DNA of 64,000 nucleotides from the NCBI RefSeq assembly GCF_900313025.1, contig NZ_OMPQ01000008.1, positions 520,482 through 584,481 of the forward strand, read 5' to 3'. The position numbers were made by a program, and so were the translations under genes. Positions 19,224 to 27,529 of this stretch are shown in pieces. How positions within the stretch are numbered: position 1 is the first letter of the stretch; every line of letters starts with the position of its first letter. The notes beneath the pieces were generated by a model, which searched no databases, had not been told where the DNA came from, and saw only the letters and a list, made by a program, of their open reading frames with translations. The DNA is from Pseudophaeobacter sp. EL27 (GTDB taxonomy: Bacteria > Pseudomonadota > Alphaproteobacteria > Rhodobacterales > Rhodobacteraceae).

Positions 19224-19382
19224 AGGGAGGGGTGAGAACCCCTTATTCTTGATTGCCTCCACACCACCCGGCAGAGAAGAAAGCAGCGGGCAACTGTAGG
19301 GAATGGGAGGGCTGAGGCTCCTCACCGCACAAAGGGTGTCCTTGCGCAACACCCCATGTGAGCACGGTGACCTGGGAGGGTT

Positions 19383-21035
19383 TCACCCCCCTGGTCGCCC
19401 TGCGGGCACCAGGCTGCTGAATGGTTTTCCGGTGGCCTCTTCATATTCCTGCTCATCCCAGAACCCGATCAGGATGCCGCCCTCGGCGGCAATTTTCTGG
19501 CTGGCAAGGACCGCCGGTGTCGCTGTGATGCGGGTGTGATGGCGCCGCGACCAATCCAGCAACGCGGCCTCCATACGGGCGCGCACGGCGATGTGTTCTG
19601 CCGCATCCGAAGCGCCAAGGTCGGTCAATTCCTGCGGATCCGTTTCCAGATCAAACAGTACCGGACGGAAGGTTTCGCAGCGGATGAACTTCCAACGGCC
19701 GTCAAAAATCATCACCGTATGGGCCTGTTCCTGCGCCACACCCAGCTCGCGCGCCATTTCGGACCAGTGATAGTCATGTTCGCAGATAGCATAGCGCCGG
19801 GAGAAGCCATCCGTCCCGGTCAGGATCGGGGTCAGGTCGCGCCCCTCGATGATATGGGGTTTGGCCTCCGCACCAAGTGCATTCATGAAGGTTGGCGCCA
19901 GGTCGATCATCTCGACCAGCTCTTCAGCAACCGAGCCACGCGACGCATCGGCCTCTGGGCGGGGATCCGCAATGATCAGCGGTACTTTGGCAGCGACATC
20001 GTGGTAGAAATCCTTGTCCCCCATCCAGTGATCACCCATGTAATCACCATGATCCGAGGTAAAAGCGATGATGGTATTGTCGCTCAGCCCCGCCTCATCC
20101 ATCCAGGCAAAGAGCCGCCCCAGATTATCATCCAGCTGCTTGATCAGCCCCATATAGGCGGGGATCACATGTTCGCGCACATGATCGCGGGCAAAGCTGC
20201 GACAGACGCGGGCATTGAGATAGGCCCCCAGCAGCGGATGATCGGTGTCGCGCTCGGCCTCACTGCGGATCGGGTCAACCACATGTTCGGGCCCGTACAT
20301 GTCATGATAGGGCGCGGGCACGATATAGGGCCAATGCGGTTTGATATAGGACAGATGACACATCCAGGGTCGCCCATCAGCACTGGCCTCGGTCATAAAA
20401 TCAATCGCCCGGTTGGTCATATAGGCGGTCTCGGAATGCTCTTCCGGCACATCGGCTGGCAGGCGCGAGTTTTTCAGCAACCAGGCCGACAGGCGCTCGC
20501 CCTCTTCATCCAGACCGGAATTGGCAAAGTCACCCCAGGGGTTTTCCGACTTGTAGCCGTTTTTCACCAGGTAATCGTCGTAGGCAGACCAGTTCTGCCG
20601 CGCGCTGTCGGGATGCAGCCCATCGTCGCGCTCAAAGGGTTCAAAGCCGCATTCCGAGCGGCTCACTCCGATGGTGCTGTTGGGATCAATACCTAGCCAG
20701 GCCATGCCCTCCAGATCTGCGCGCATATGGGTTTTACCCACCAAAACCGCCCGCGCCCCTGCTTCGCGCAGATGATCGCCCAGGGTCGGCTCGCCCACCC
20801 GCAGCGGCATGCCGTTCCAGGTCGATCCGTGACTGCGTACATAGCGCCCCGTATAGGCCGACATCCGCGAGGGGCCACAAACTGGCGACTGGATATAGGC
20901 CTTGTTGAACTGCACGCCACGCTTGGCCAGCGCATCAATATGCGGCGTGTGCAGATGCGGATGGCCATAGCAGCTCAGGTAGTCAAATCGCAGCTGATCC
21001 GCCATGATCCACAGGACATTGGGGCGTTTACTCAT
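19383..21035 (-). CDS. Sulfatase-superfamily hydrolase (phosphonate monoester hydrolase-like)
   Basis: A 550-residue alkaline-phosphatase-superfamily enzyme. The formylglycine site CGPSR (Cys about 53) is intact, so the Cys should be matured by a formylglycine-generating enzyme encoded elsewhere. Metal-site motifs are present: LWIMADQLRFDYL at the N-terminus and FTSDHGDYMGDH in the C-terminal half. The overall pattern, including SYIKPHWPYIVPAPYHDMY, resembles phosphonate monoester hydrolases and broad arylsulfatases; the substrate cannot be fixed. No signal peptide, so cytoplasmic. It overlaps the upstream marR gene by 4 bp and is probably repressed by it. Confidence 0.88.
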   Translation of the reverse strand: MSKRPNVLWIMADQLRFDYLSCYGHPHLHTPHIDALAKRGVQFNKAYIQSPVCGPSRMSAYTGRYVRSHGSTWNGMPLRVGEPTLGDHLREAGARAVLVGKTHMRADLEGMAWLGIDPNSTIGVSRSECGFEPFERDDGLHPDSARQNWSAYDDYLVKNGYKSENPWGDFANSGLDEEGERLSAWLLKNSRLPADVPEEHSETAYMTNRAIDFMTEASADGRPWMCHLSYIKPHWPYIVPAPYHDMYGPEHVVDPIRSEAERDTDHPLLGAYLNARVCRSFARDHVREHVIPAYMGLIKQLDDNLGRLFAWMDEAGLSDNTIIAFTSDHGDYMGDHWMGDKDFYHDVAAKVPLIIADPRPEADASRGSVAEELVEMIDLAPTFMNALGAEAKPHIIEGRDLTPILTGTDGFSRRYAICEHDYHWSEMARELGVAQEQAHTVMIFDGRWKFIRCETFRPVLFDLETDPQELTDLGASDAAEHIAVRARMEAALLDWSRRHHTRITATPAVLASQKIAAEGGILIGFWDEQEYEEATGKPFSSLVPAGRPGG

Positions 21036-21541
21036 GGGTTTTTCTCCTCCTCCAGCAGGTCCTCTACGGGCTGGCGAAGAAACTCTTCGAGCCGATCAAA
21101 TAGACCTGCAAACTGCTCTAATTCCTCTGCAGAAAAGACACGTCGAAGCCCTTCCCGCCGTTTTCTCATGATTGGGGCGGCCTGTGCATAGGCCGCGCGG
21201 CCCGCTTCGGTCAAAGCGACATTCATCTGGCGGCGGTCTTCCGCGTCCCGCTCCATGGTGACAAAACCCTTGCGCCGCATCCCCGGCAGGGCGCGGCTCA
21301 GCTGCGAATGATCCACCCGCTGGATTGAGGCCATCTCGCGGATCGACAAAGGGCCCGCCTCACTGAGATCCCAAAGCACCCGCCATTCCACCACCGACAG
21401 CCCACCAGCACGTTGCAGGAATTTCGCCGCCTGCCCGCGAGATGCAGCATAGGCCGCAGGCATCCGGGCAAAGATATTCACCTCTTCCCGGGCGCGCCGC
21501 GCTTTGATCCGCTCGGCCTTTGTTAGGACAGGTTTTGGCAT
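21032..21541 (-). CDS. MarR-family transcriptional regulator
   Basis: A 169-residue winged-helix regulator. The DNA-binding region (SIREMASIQRVDHSQLSRALPGMRRKGFV) and the wing (RDAEDRRQMNVALTEAG) fit MarR proteins, which act as dimers released by small phenolic or other ligands. The ATG at 21541 has an excellent ribosome site (GGAGGA); an upstream GTG/ATG reading into the operator is rejected. It is the first gene of marR-sulfatase, with a 20-bp palindrome 37 bp upstream, pointing to autoregulation and control of the hydrolase. Confidence 0.9.
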   Translation of the reverse strand: MPKPVLTKAERIKARRAREEVNIFARMPAAYAASRGQAAKFLQRAGGLSVVEWRVLWDLSEAGPLSIREMASIQRVDHSQLSRALPGMRRKGFVTMERDAEDRRQMNVALTEAGRAAYAQAAPIMRKRREGLRRVFSAEELEQFAGLFDRLEEFLRQPVEDLLEEEKNP

Positions 21542-21577
21542 GCGTTCCTCCGAGATCCCATAAAGCCGCAAAACCAC

Positions 21578-21597
21578 ATACATGACAAGTCATGTAT
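21578..21597. promoter_or_regulatory. Palindromic MarR operator candidate
   Basis: A perfect 9-bp inverted repeat with 2-nt spacer, ATACATGAC-AA-GTCATGTAT, 37-56 bp upstream of the marR ATG, in the expected promoter zone. Length and spacing match typical MarR-family sites. Confidence 0.65.
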
Positions 21598-21676
21598 TGG
21601 AACACCCCCACCCAGGTAGCGGACATGCCACTGCCCCAAGCACAGCGGCCTGACGTTCAAGGATGATGCCAGAGCC

Positions 21677-22735
21677 CTATTCAGCCAGGCTGGAGCCCGC
21701 AGGAGCGTTTTCACGCAGGGCGCCGCGGTAGGCTTTTGGGGTTTGACCAGACCAGCGTTTAAAAGCGCGCGAAAAGGCGCTTTGTTCGGAGAACCCGGTC
21801 AAAAAGGCTATCTCGGAAAAGGAATAGGTTGATGAGCGAATAAGCTGCTGGGCAAGTTTGCGACGGGCCTCATCGGTGAGGGACTGAAAGCTATGGCCCC
21901 TCTCACTCAGACGTCGTTGAAAGGTACGCCCGCCCAGCCCCATGTTTTTTGAAACCTCTGACAGCTGCGGCACCCCGCCACTGAGCAGTTTTGCTATTTC
22001 TTCCACAACACGGGCTTCAAAGCTTGGCTCTTGGTCCGGCTCTTTTTCCATCATCTGATCTAGATGAGAGATCAGGTATCTCCAGACCCCAGCATCGCCA
22101 ATGGCACAGGGTTGATCAACGTCCCACAGATCAAAATGCAAAGCATCAGACGGCGCTCCAAATTCCGGTTCGCAGCCAAAATGTTCAACCAGGGCCTCAA
22201 TAGATCCCTGTCTTTCATGCACGAACTGAACATGACAGGGCTTTAGATCCTGCGTGGTTGTTTCGCGACAAAGCGTCAGTGTGGTGCCCATTGCGGCCTC
22301 TCTGGACAAAAAGCTGCCAATCCCGCCAGGGTCAGGGACCTGCATGGACCAACAGAACCGATCGCCCTCTTGCATGGCAGAGAAACTGGCAAAGCGGTTA
22401 TGCAGCCGAGTGTAGCGCCAAATGCGCTGAAACCCGTGACGCAGGGTTGGGGCAGATTTAAAGGCAAGCCCAAAGACCCCAAATTCATCGCACCGCATGC
22501 TCTGGCAGGTCTTCATGTGGAACTTCAGGTCGGGAAGTTCGCTTTCGGCGATGACTTCCATCAGGGCATGATAGGTGGCAACCGGCACCATCACGGAAGG
22601 ATCATCGATCATTTCCGGCGTCAGCCCAATCAGATCCAGCAGCTTTCCCTTGTCTGGGATCTGATCCGCATTCTCGATCTGTTTTTTGGCGTAGATAGTC
22701 GAAACGGAGGTCAATTCTCTACTCCAGAAGAACAC
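21677..22735 (-). CDS. AraC-family transcriptional regulator
   Basis: About 352 residues. The N-terminal part (about 25-200) resembles the arabinose-binding-like domain of OruR/ArgR-type regulators (VATYHALMEVIAESELPDL); the C-terminal 100 residues carry the double helix-turn-helix (SEVSKNMGLGGRTFQRRL and FSEIAFLTGFSEQSAFSRAF). The frame starts with GTG at 22735; a TTG at 22714 with a GGAG site seven bases upstream is an equally likely start. The target is unknown; the marR-sulfatase operon downstream has its own regulator. Confidence 0.87.
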   Translation of the reverse strand: MFFWSRELTSVSTIYAKKQIENADQIPDKGKLLDLIGLTPEMIDDPSVMVPVATYHALMEVIAESELPDLKFHMKTCQSMRCDEFGVFGLAFKSAPTLRHGFQRIWRYTRLHNRFASFSAMQEGDRFCWSMQVPDPGGIGSFLSREAAMGTTLTLCRETTTQDLKPCHVQFVHERQGSIEALVEHFGCEPEFGAPSDALHFDLWDVDQPCAIGDAGVWRYLISHLDQMMEKEPDQEPSFEARVVEEIAKLLSGGVPQLSEVSKNMGLGGRTFQRRLSERGHSFQSLTDEARRKLAQQLIRSSTYSFSEIAFLTGFSEQSAFSRAFKRWSGQTPKAYRGALRENAPAGSSLAE

Positions 22736-22962
22736 TCATAGGGGAGAGGAAGCATTTTGGCTGCGAACAAAACCCCATAACAAATACGTTACCACAGGTT
22801 CAGCCTTTGGCATGCGCTGTCAAGTCTTTGGCACATCCAGTCAATATTTCGGCACCGCTAGTCACCTATTCATTCAGGCATCCGAAGGGTTTGGAGCTGT
22901 CGCTTCGCTGCAAAATCAAGCCCGGCCCTTCTGCGCTTCGTTTGGACACAAGGAATAGATCA

Positions 22963-23139
22963 ATGAACAGCTCTCTCATGCCGCTCTTCAAATTCATCAT
23001 TATTGCCTTACTCGGGGGCTGTGCGACCCTGACAGCAGCCACACTGGTTCTGGATCTTGGCCCCCCGCAGGCCCGGGCCGAGATCCAGCCTATCGCTGCG
23101 TTTTTATTGTTCGATCAGGCCCTATCCCACCTGACGTAG
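22963..23139 (+). CDS. Possible small secreted or membrane protein
   Basis: A 58-residue reading frame with an AAGGAAT ribosome site before the ATG at 22963. It has one hydrophobic segment (FKFIIIALLGGCATLTAATLVL) containing a lipobox-like GGC, then a short mainly neutral tail. No family recognised. It is kept because of the ribosome site and the signal-like helix, but it could be spurious. The open frame upstream to 22807 lacks coding character and is not included. Confidence 0.35.
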   Translation: MNSSLMPLFKFIIIALLGGCATLTAATLVLDLGPPQARAEIQPIAAFLLFDQALSHLT

Positions 23140-23229
23140 AGGCGTTTAGGCTCTAAGGATCGGTACTCGAATAGGGTTACCCCCCCATTGCCCCACTCCT
23201 GGCAAAGCGGGCTGTGCCACCAAAGAGGG

Positions 23230-25287
23230 TCAATCTTCCAAAAGGTGTCTGATCTTGGAGATCAAAACAGGTCCGGAAATCGGCTTGTTCAGCAGAAGGC
23301 ATCTTGAAAGATCTGAGAGGCCGTCGAGAGCATCCGAGCCATAGCCGGTTAAGACGACAATTGGAACTTCGCCAAATGTGTCTCGGGCCTGGCGCACCCA
23401 ATCCACCCCCTGAATGGACCCCGGCATTGTCAGGTCAGTGACCAGCAAATCAAAACCCGTTGAGCTGGTAGCCAACTCCAAAGCCGCCGCCCCGTTGCTG
23501 GCCTCTGTCACGTTGAAGCCCGAGGCTGAAAGCCGCTTGCTTAGCGCGTGCCGGACATCTTCGTCATCTTCAACCAACAGGATTTTTTCATCGCCCAACA
23601 GCTCTGTGGAGGTATCACTGCCCGCGACCGTCTCCAGCTCCTCTGATGTGACCGGGAACCTCAGTTCAACCGTTGTCCCCTGTTCCCAGATGCTATGAAT
23701 ACGAATTTGGCCACCTGACTGGGTCACAAAACCATGCACCATCGCCAGGCCCATTCCAGAGCCTTTGTCGATTTCCTTTGTTGTGAAAAAGGGTTCAAAT
23801 ACCTTGTTCAAAGCCTCCTCTTTGATCCCTATTCCAGTATCGGTGACAGACACGACCACCTGATCAACCAAAGGCTCCCTGCCTTCTGTCCCATCTGAAC
23901 TCAGGTTGGAGACGGAAAGTGTCAGCCTGCCACCACCCGGCATCGCATCCCGGGCGTTCAACACCAGGTTCAAAATCGCGTTCTCTAGCTGCCCCTGATC
24001 CAGAAGAACGGCCTTTAAATCCGGGTCATATGAAAACGCTACAGAGATGTTCTCAGGCAAGGTCCGACGCAGCATTTCCTCAATACCGCCCAAGACCAGA
24101 TCAATTCTGAGCACCTGCGGAACCAATTGGGCACGGCGCCCAAAGGACAGCAGGTCATAGGTCAGCTTTGCCCCGCGTTTGGTCGCCAGAAGCGCCTGAT
24201 CGGTGAATTTCTGCGATGTCGCGTCGAGCTCCTTTTGGTCCTTCAGTAGTTCAAGATTCCCCATGATCACCGAAAGCAAATTATTGAAATCATGCGCAAC
24301 ACCCCCAACCAACCGCCCGATCGCGTCAAACTTTTGCGTCTCCAGAGCAAATTTCTCCGCTTTCTTACGCAGGTCCATCTCTGCACTCAGCGCTTCAACT
24401 GTCGTGGCAAGGTCCGAGGTACGTGCCTGAACAACACGACGCAGGATGAAGATAAGCGCCCCCGACAGTAACAGCACTGAAGCTGTGATAAGGGCGGCAG
24501 TCGTCAGCCAACCGGGGAGTGGTGCTTTGTGAAATGAGATCCATTCGTACTCAGCTGAATGAAACTCCGATCCAAATGTCATTTGCTGTCGGTAAGAGGC
24601 CAGATTCATCGCCTGCACAAAGCTGTGCGGGGCATCTGTCGGGACGATGTAATGATAGGAATTGACCTGAAATGGCAATTCAGGAATGCGCAGGCTGTTT
24701 TGCTCGGCCATTTTGACTGCAAAGAAGGTGTTGGTAATTGCCATATCCGCATCACCGACCAGAATGGCATCAATCGCGCCCTGCACGGATGACGTCCAGA
24801 TCAGCTTGCTCTTCAACCCCTCCTCCCGCAATACCCGGCTCAGGTCGCGCTCCTGAATGCTATTGGCAAGAACGGCGATCCGCTTTCCTTCAAAATCCTG
24901 TAGCGATGCAATCTCAACCTTCTCGGAGGTGACAATTGTGGACCAAGAATAGATGAGCGCCTCATTGATGAACTGAAACTGCTGCGCCCGTTCTTCAGAA
25001 AAGGCCACGTCCGGCATCAGGTCGAGCTGCCCCTGCCGCACCATTTCCAGACAGGTTTCCCACTCACAGTCGATATATTCAAAGTCATACCCCAATCCGG
25101 TGAGTATGGCCTCCGTCACCTCCGGCCAGAACCCTGTCGGTTGCCCCTTCTCATCGCGAAAGATCTTGGGAGGGTTTTCATAAAACCCGACCCGCAGCGG
25201 ATCTGCATTCCCCTGTCCGGGCAATGCTGCAAGGACAGCCAAACCGACCAGGGCGCCGCAAAGTCTATACAGGTATTCCTTTATCAC
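23230..25287 (-). CDS. Hybrid sensor histidine kinase with periplasmic binding domain
   Basis: About 685 residues: signal/anchor (about 2-28), SBP_bac_3 amino-acid-type binding domain outside the membrane (about 30-250), one membrane helix (about 262-284), coiled linker, HisKA with phospho-His in GGVAHDFNNLLSVI (His about 332), HATPase with GTGIGIKEEALNKVFEPFF and GSGMGLAMVHGF, then a C-terminal receiver with Asp in LLVTDLTMPG. The frame reaches a GTG at 25383 overlapping the upstream gene, but the GTG at 25287 has an AAAGGG site and gives a proper signal sequence. No separate response regulator or output domain is adjacent. Confidence 0.88.
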   Translation of the reverse strand: MIKEYLYRLCGALVGLAVLAALPGQGNADPLRVGFYENPPKIFRDEKGQPTGFWPEVTEAILTGLGYDFEYIDCEWETCLEMVRQGQLDLMPDVAFSEERAQQFQFINEALIYSWSTIVTSEKVEIASLQDFEGKRIAVLANSIQERDLSRVLREEGLKSKLIWTSSVQGAIDAILVGDADMAITNTFFAVKMAEQNSLRIPELPFQVNSYHYIVPTDAPHSFVQAMNLASYRQQMTFGSEFHSAEYEWISFHKAPLPGWLTTAALITASVLLLSGALIFILRRVVQARTSDLATTVEALSAEMDLRKKAEKFALETQKFDAIGRLVGGVAHDFNNLLSVIMGNLELLKDQKELDATSQKFTDQALLATKRGAKLTYDLLSFGRRAQLVPQVLRIDLVLGGIEEMLRRTLPENISVAFSYDPDLKAVLLDQGQLENAILNLVLNARDAMPGGGRLTLSVSNLSSDGTEGREPLVDQVVVSVTDTGIGIKEEALNKVFEPFFTTKEIDKGSGMGLAMVHGFVTQSGGQIRIHSIWEQGTTVELRFPVTSEELETVAGSDTSTELLGDEKILLVEDDEDVRHALSKRLSASGFNVTEASNGAAALELATSSTGFDLLVTDLTMPGSIQGVDWVRQARDTFGEVPIVVLTGYGSDALDGLSDLSRCLLLNKPISGPVLISKIRHLLED

Positions 25288-25379
25288 TAGATGTGCCCTT
25301 TGACGTCTCAAGCCCAATCCGTTCTGAACATTCCCACAGGTCTTTGCAGGAGAGGGGATGCCTAGTCCAAGCACCAGTT

Positions 25380-26645
25380 TCACTCGGGTTTATACCCTGC
25401 ATTTCGCAGGATATCCCGATTGATGTCGTTGACCGCCTCGTTCAGCATCTCCTGAACATCGGCCCCGCCGGCGATCTCGACCAATGCTCTTTCAAACACT
25501 TTTGCGATCACAACATAGCTGGGGGATACCGGACGCAGCATTGCCTGCTGTCGTGACAAATCGACAAACCCCGACAAGCGCCCATCGGGGCCGTAGTTCT
25601 TCGACGCCTTTGCCGCGGCAGGGGTCGGCGGGATCAACCCCAAGGTATCCGCGATGCTAGAAAGGTACCGGTCCTGGATCGCAAATTCCACAAAGGCACT
25701 GGCTCCGGTGACATGCTCTGACGTGGCAGAAACACCAAACTGCCAACTGCCTGCGCCAATCACGCTGCCCTTGCCAAAATCAGGCGCAGGCAAATACACA
25801 ACGTCCTCACCATGGGCTTCGATAACGTCCAGCACTGTCCAGTTGCCATTCCAGGCCATAGCATAGGTGCCATCAATCAAACCTTCGGTCCGATCTTTCT
25901 GGGCTAATCCTACAGCTGGAACCAGCGCGCGCGTAAACAGGGATTGCCACCATGCCCCAAAACGCAATGCGGCCTCGCCATTCAGCACCCCCTGCGCGGT
26001 CATATAGGTGGATCGGTCAACCAGATCGCCCCCGTAGCTTTGCAAAAAGGGGCTTAACGCATAGGGAAACCATTCCCCCTCCCCGGAGACCCCCAGGTCG
26101 AGCGGATAATCGAACTCTCCTGAAGCCTTGATTTTAACCAGGGCCGCTTCGAACTCGGTGGCGGTCCATGGCTCAGCAAGGCTAGGCAAACGTATGTCAT
26201 ATTTTGCCAAAGTGGATTTGCGTGTCAGGATCGCAAGGGCGGCCTCCCAGAGGCCAACCGAGTAGATCTCGCCATTCCAGCGCCCGACGGTAGAGGGCAG
26301 AAAAGGATCTACAAGAGAGGCATCAATTGCCAAGGGCTGCAAATACCCCTGCCAGGCCCAATTGGCGACCACGGGTGCATCGACGTCAATAATATCAGGC
26401 AGGTTCCCGGTCCAAGCCGCCTGAACAACAGCATCGTTATAACTGCCTTCCGGGATACTCTTCAGTATGACTTTCCAATCCGGTTGGCTGGCGTTGAAGT
26501 CATCAACAATCTCCAGAATGATTCCCCGTTCAAGCTCATTCTGAGATCCATGATACCACATGCTCAGCTCGGTTTGCGCCGCGGCCGGACGGGCAAAGAA
26601 CATTGAGGCAAGCAAGGGTATGATGAGTCCAAACCGCGAAACCAC
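25380..26645 (-). CDS. Extracellular solute-binding protein (sugar-type) without permease
   Basis: A 421-residue periplasmic binding protein of the family-1 (carbohydrate) class: signal peptide ending SMFFARPAAAQ, then ELSMWYHGSQNELERGI and a two-domain fold of standard length. The frame extends to 26852, but that part covers the TetR operator region and lacks a signal; the GTG at 26645 with GGAAGG upstream is preferred. No ABC permease or ATPase gene is adjacent. Instead the hybrid kinase gene follows directly, so this protein may present a ligand to the kinase rather than feed transport. The ligand is unknown. Confidence 0.82.
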   Translation of the reverse strand: MVSRFGLIIPLLASMFFARPAAAQTELSMWYHGSQNELERGIILEIVDDFNASQPDWKVILKSIPEGSYNDAVVQAAWTGNLPDIIDVDAPVVANWAWQGYLQPLAIDASLVDPFLPSTVGRWNGEIYSVGLWEAALAILTRKSTLAKYDIRLPSLAEPWTATEFEAALVKIKASGEFDYPLDLGVSGEGEWFPYALSPFLQSYGGDLVDRSTYMTAQGVLNGEAALRFGAWWQSLFTRALVPAVGLAQKDRTEGLIDGTYAMAWNGNWTVLDVIEAHGEDVVYLPAPDFGKGSVIGAGSWQFGVSATSEHVTGASAFVEFAIQDRYLSSIADTLGLIPPTPAAAKASKNYGPDGRLSGFVDLSRQQAMLRPVSPSYVVIAKVFERALVEIAGGADVQEMLNEAVNDINRDILRNAGYKPE

Positions 26646-26854
26646 TATCGATCTACCTTCCAATAACTGACCCAACCGCCCTTTGAAGCAAGAACTCAAC
26701 CCTGGGCGCACCTCCACAATCTTAGGGCTAACGTAATCCGACTTCGCCACAGACGACCACCCTAAACTTTGCAGCGCCAGCCTCTGCAAAAATGCCCGCT
26801 CAAAATCTGACGTCGCGTCCCCCCAAATGATCGGCAGCCTGTCTTGACTCAAGA

Positions 26855-26895
26855 AATGAACCCATGTTCATTATTTCAAAATGAATCTGGATTCA
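26855..26895. promoter_or_regulatory. Tandem palindromes before the tetR gene
   Basis: Two short inverted repeats with centres 25 bp apart: AATGAAC-CCAT-GTTCATT (26855-26872) and TGAATC-TG-GATTCA (26882-26895), sharing the pattern TGAA...TTCA. The second ends 4 bp before the tetR ATG. A TTGACT at 26844-26849 could be the -35 box. They are probable autoregulatory sites. Confidence 0.5.
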
Positions 26896-26899
26896 CATC

Positions 26900-27529
26900 A
26901 TGGCCTATCGGGCGACTGAAAAGACCCGCAGACACAAAGAAGACATCCACCAAAAGATCCTGAGCGTGGCGCGAGAAGCCGTCGCCGAGGGCGGATTTGC
27001 GGCCGTTCATATGTCTTCGATTGCCGCCGCTGCAGGCCTGGCAACTGGTACGCTCTATCGTCACTTTCCTTCAAAAGCGGACCTTCTGGCCGAAGTTTTT
27101 CGCCGTGTCACCAAGCGTGAAGTCCAGGTGATGGCCGAGATTGCCGCCTCTGACGGGCCTGCAATCCCACGGCTGAGCGATGCGCTGGATGTCTTTGCCC
27201 GCCGCGCTCTGCAATCACCAGTGCTGGCCTATGCGCTCATCTTTGAACCCGTCGACTCCATGGTCGACAGCGAACGCCTGGTGTTTCGCAGGTCCTATGC
27301 GGCTGTTTTGGGCCGCATCATCGATGATGGCATTAGGAGCGGCGAATTCCCCGAGCAACCGACACAGCTCGTTGCCAACTGTATGGTTGGCGCCCTGGCA
27401 GAGGCCTTGATCGGGCCTCTCGCCGACAAACCCAATAGCAGCCCTAACGACAGAAGCACTGAAATCGCGGCGATCGTTCGTTTTTGTTTAAACGCCGTTA
27501 CTGGACACCTGAAGGGGAGCCCCTCATGA
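26900..27529 (+). CDS. TetR/AcrR-family transcriptional regulator
   Basis: A 209-residue repressor. The helix-turn-helix is at about 35-57 (MSSIAAAAGLATGTLYRHFPSK), followed by a helical ligand domain of ordinary length. The stop overlaps the start of the AidB-like gene by 4 bp (ATGA), so the two are co-expressed and the regulator probably responds to an acyl-CoA or related ligand of that enzyme. Tandem palindromes lie immediately upstream. Confidence 0.92.
   Translation: MAYRATEKTRRHKEDIHQKILSVAREAVAEGGFAAVHMSSIAAAAGLATGTLYRHFPSKADLLAEVFRRVTKREVQVMAEIAASDGPAIPRLSDALDVFARRALQSPVLAYALIFEPVDSMVDSERLVFRRSYAAVLGRIIDDGIRSGEFPEQPTQLVANCMVGALAEALIGPLADKPNSSPNDRSTEIAAIVRFCLNAVTGHLKGSPS

Noticed and set aside
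19228-19243. AGGGG/CCCCT hairpin near the pgi palindrome
   Set aside because: Five-base stem in GC-rich sequence, expected by chance.
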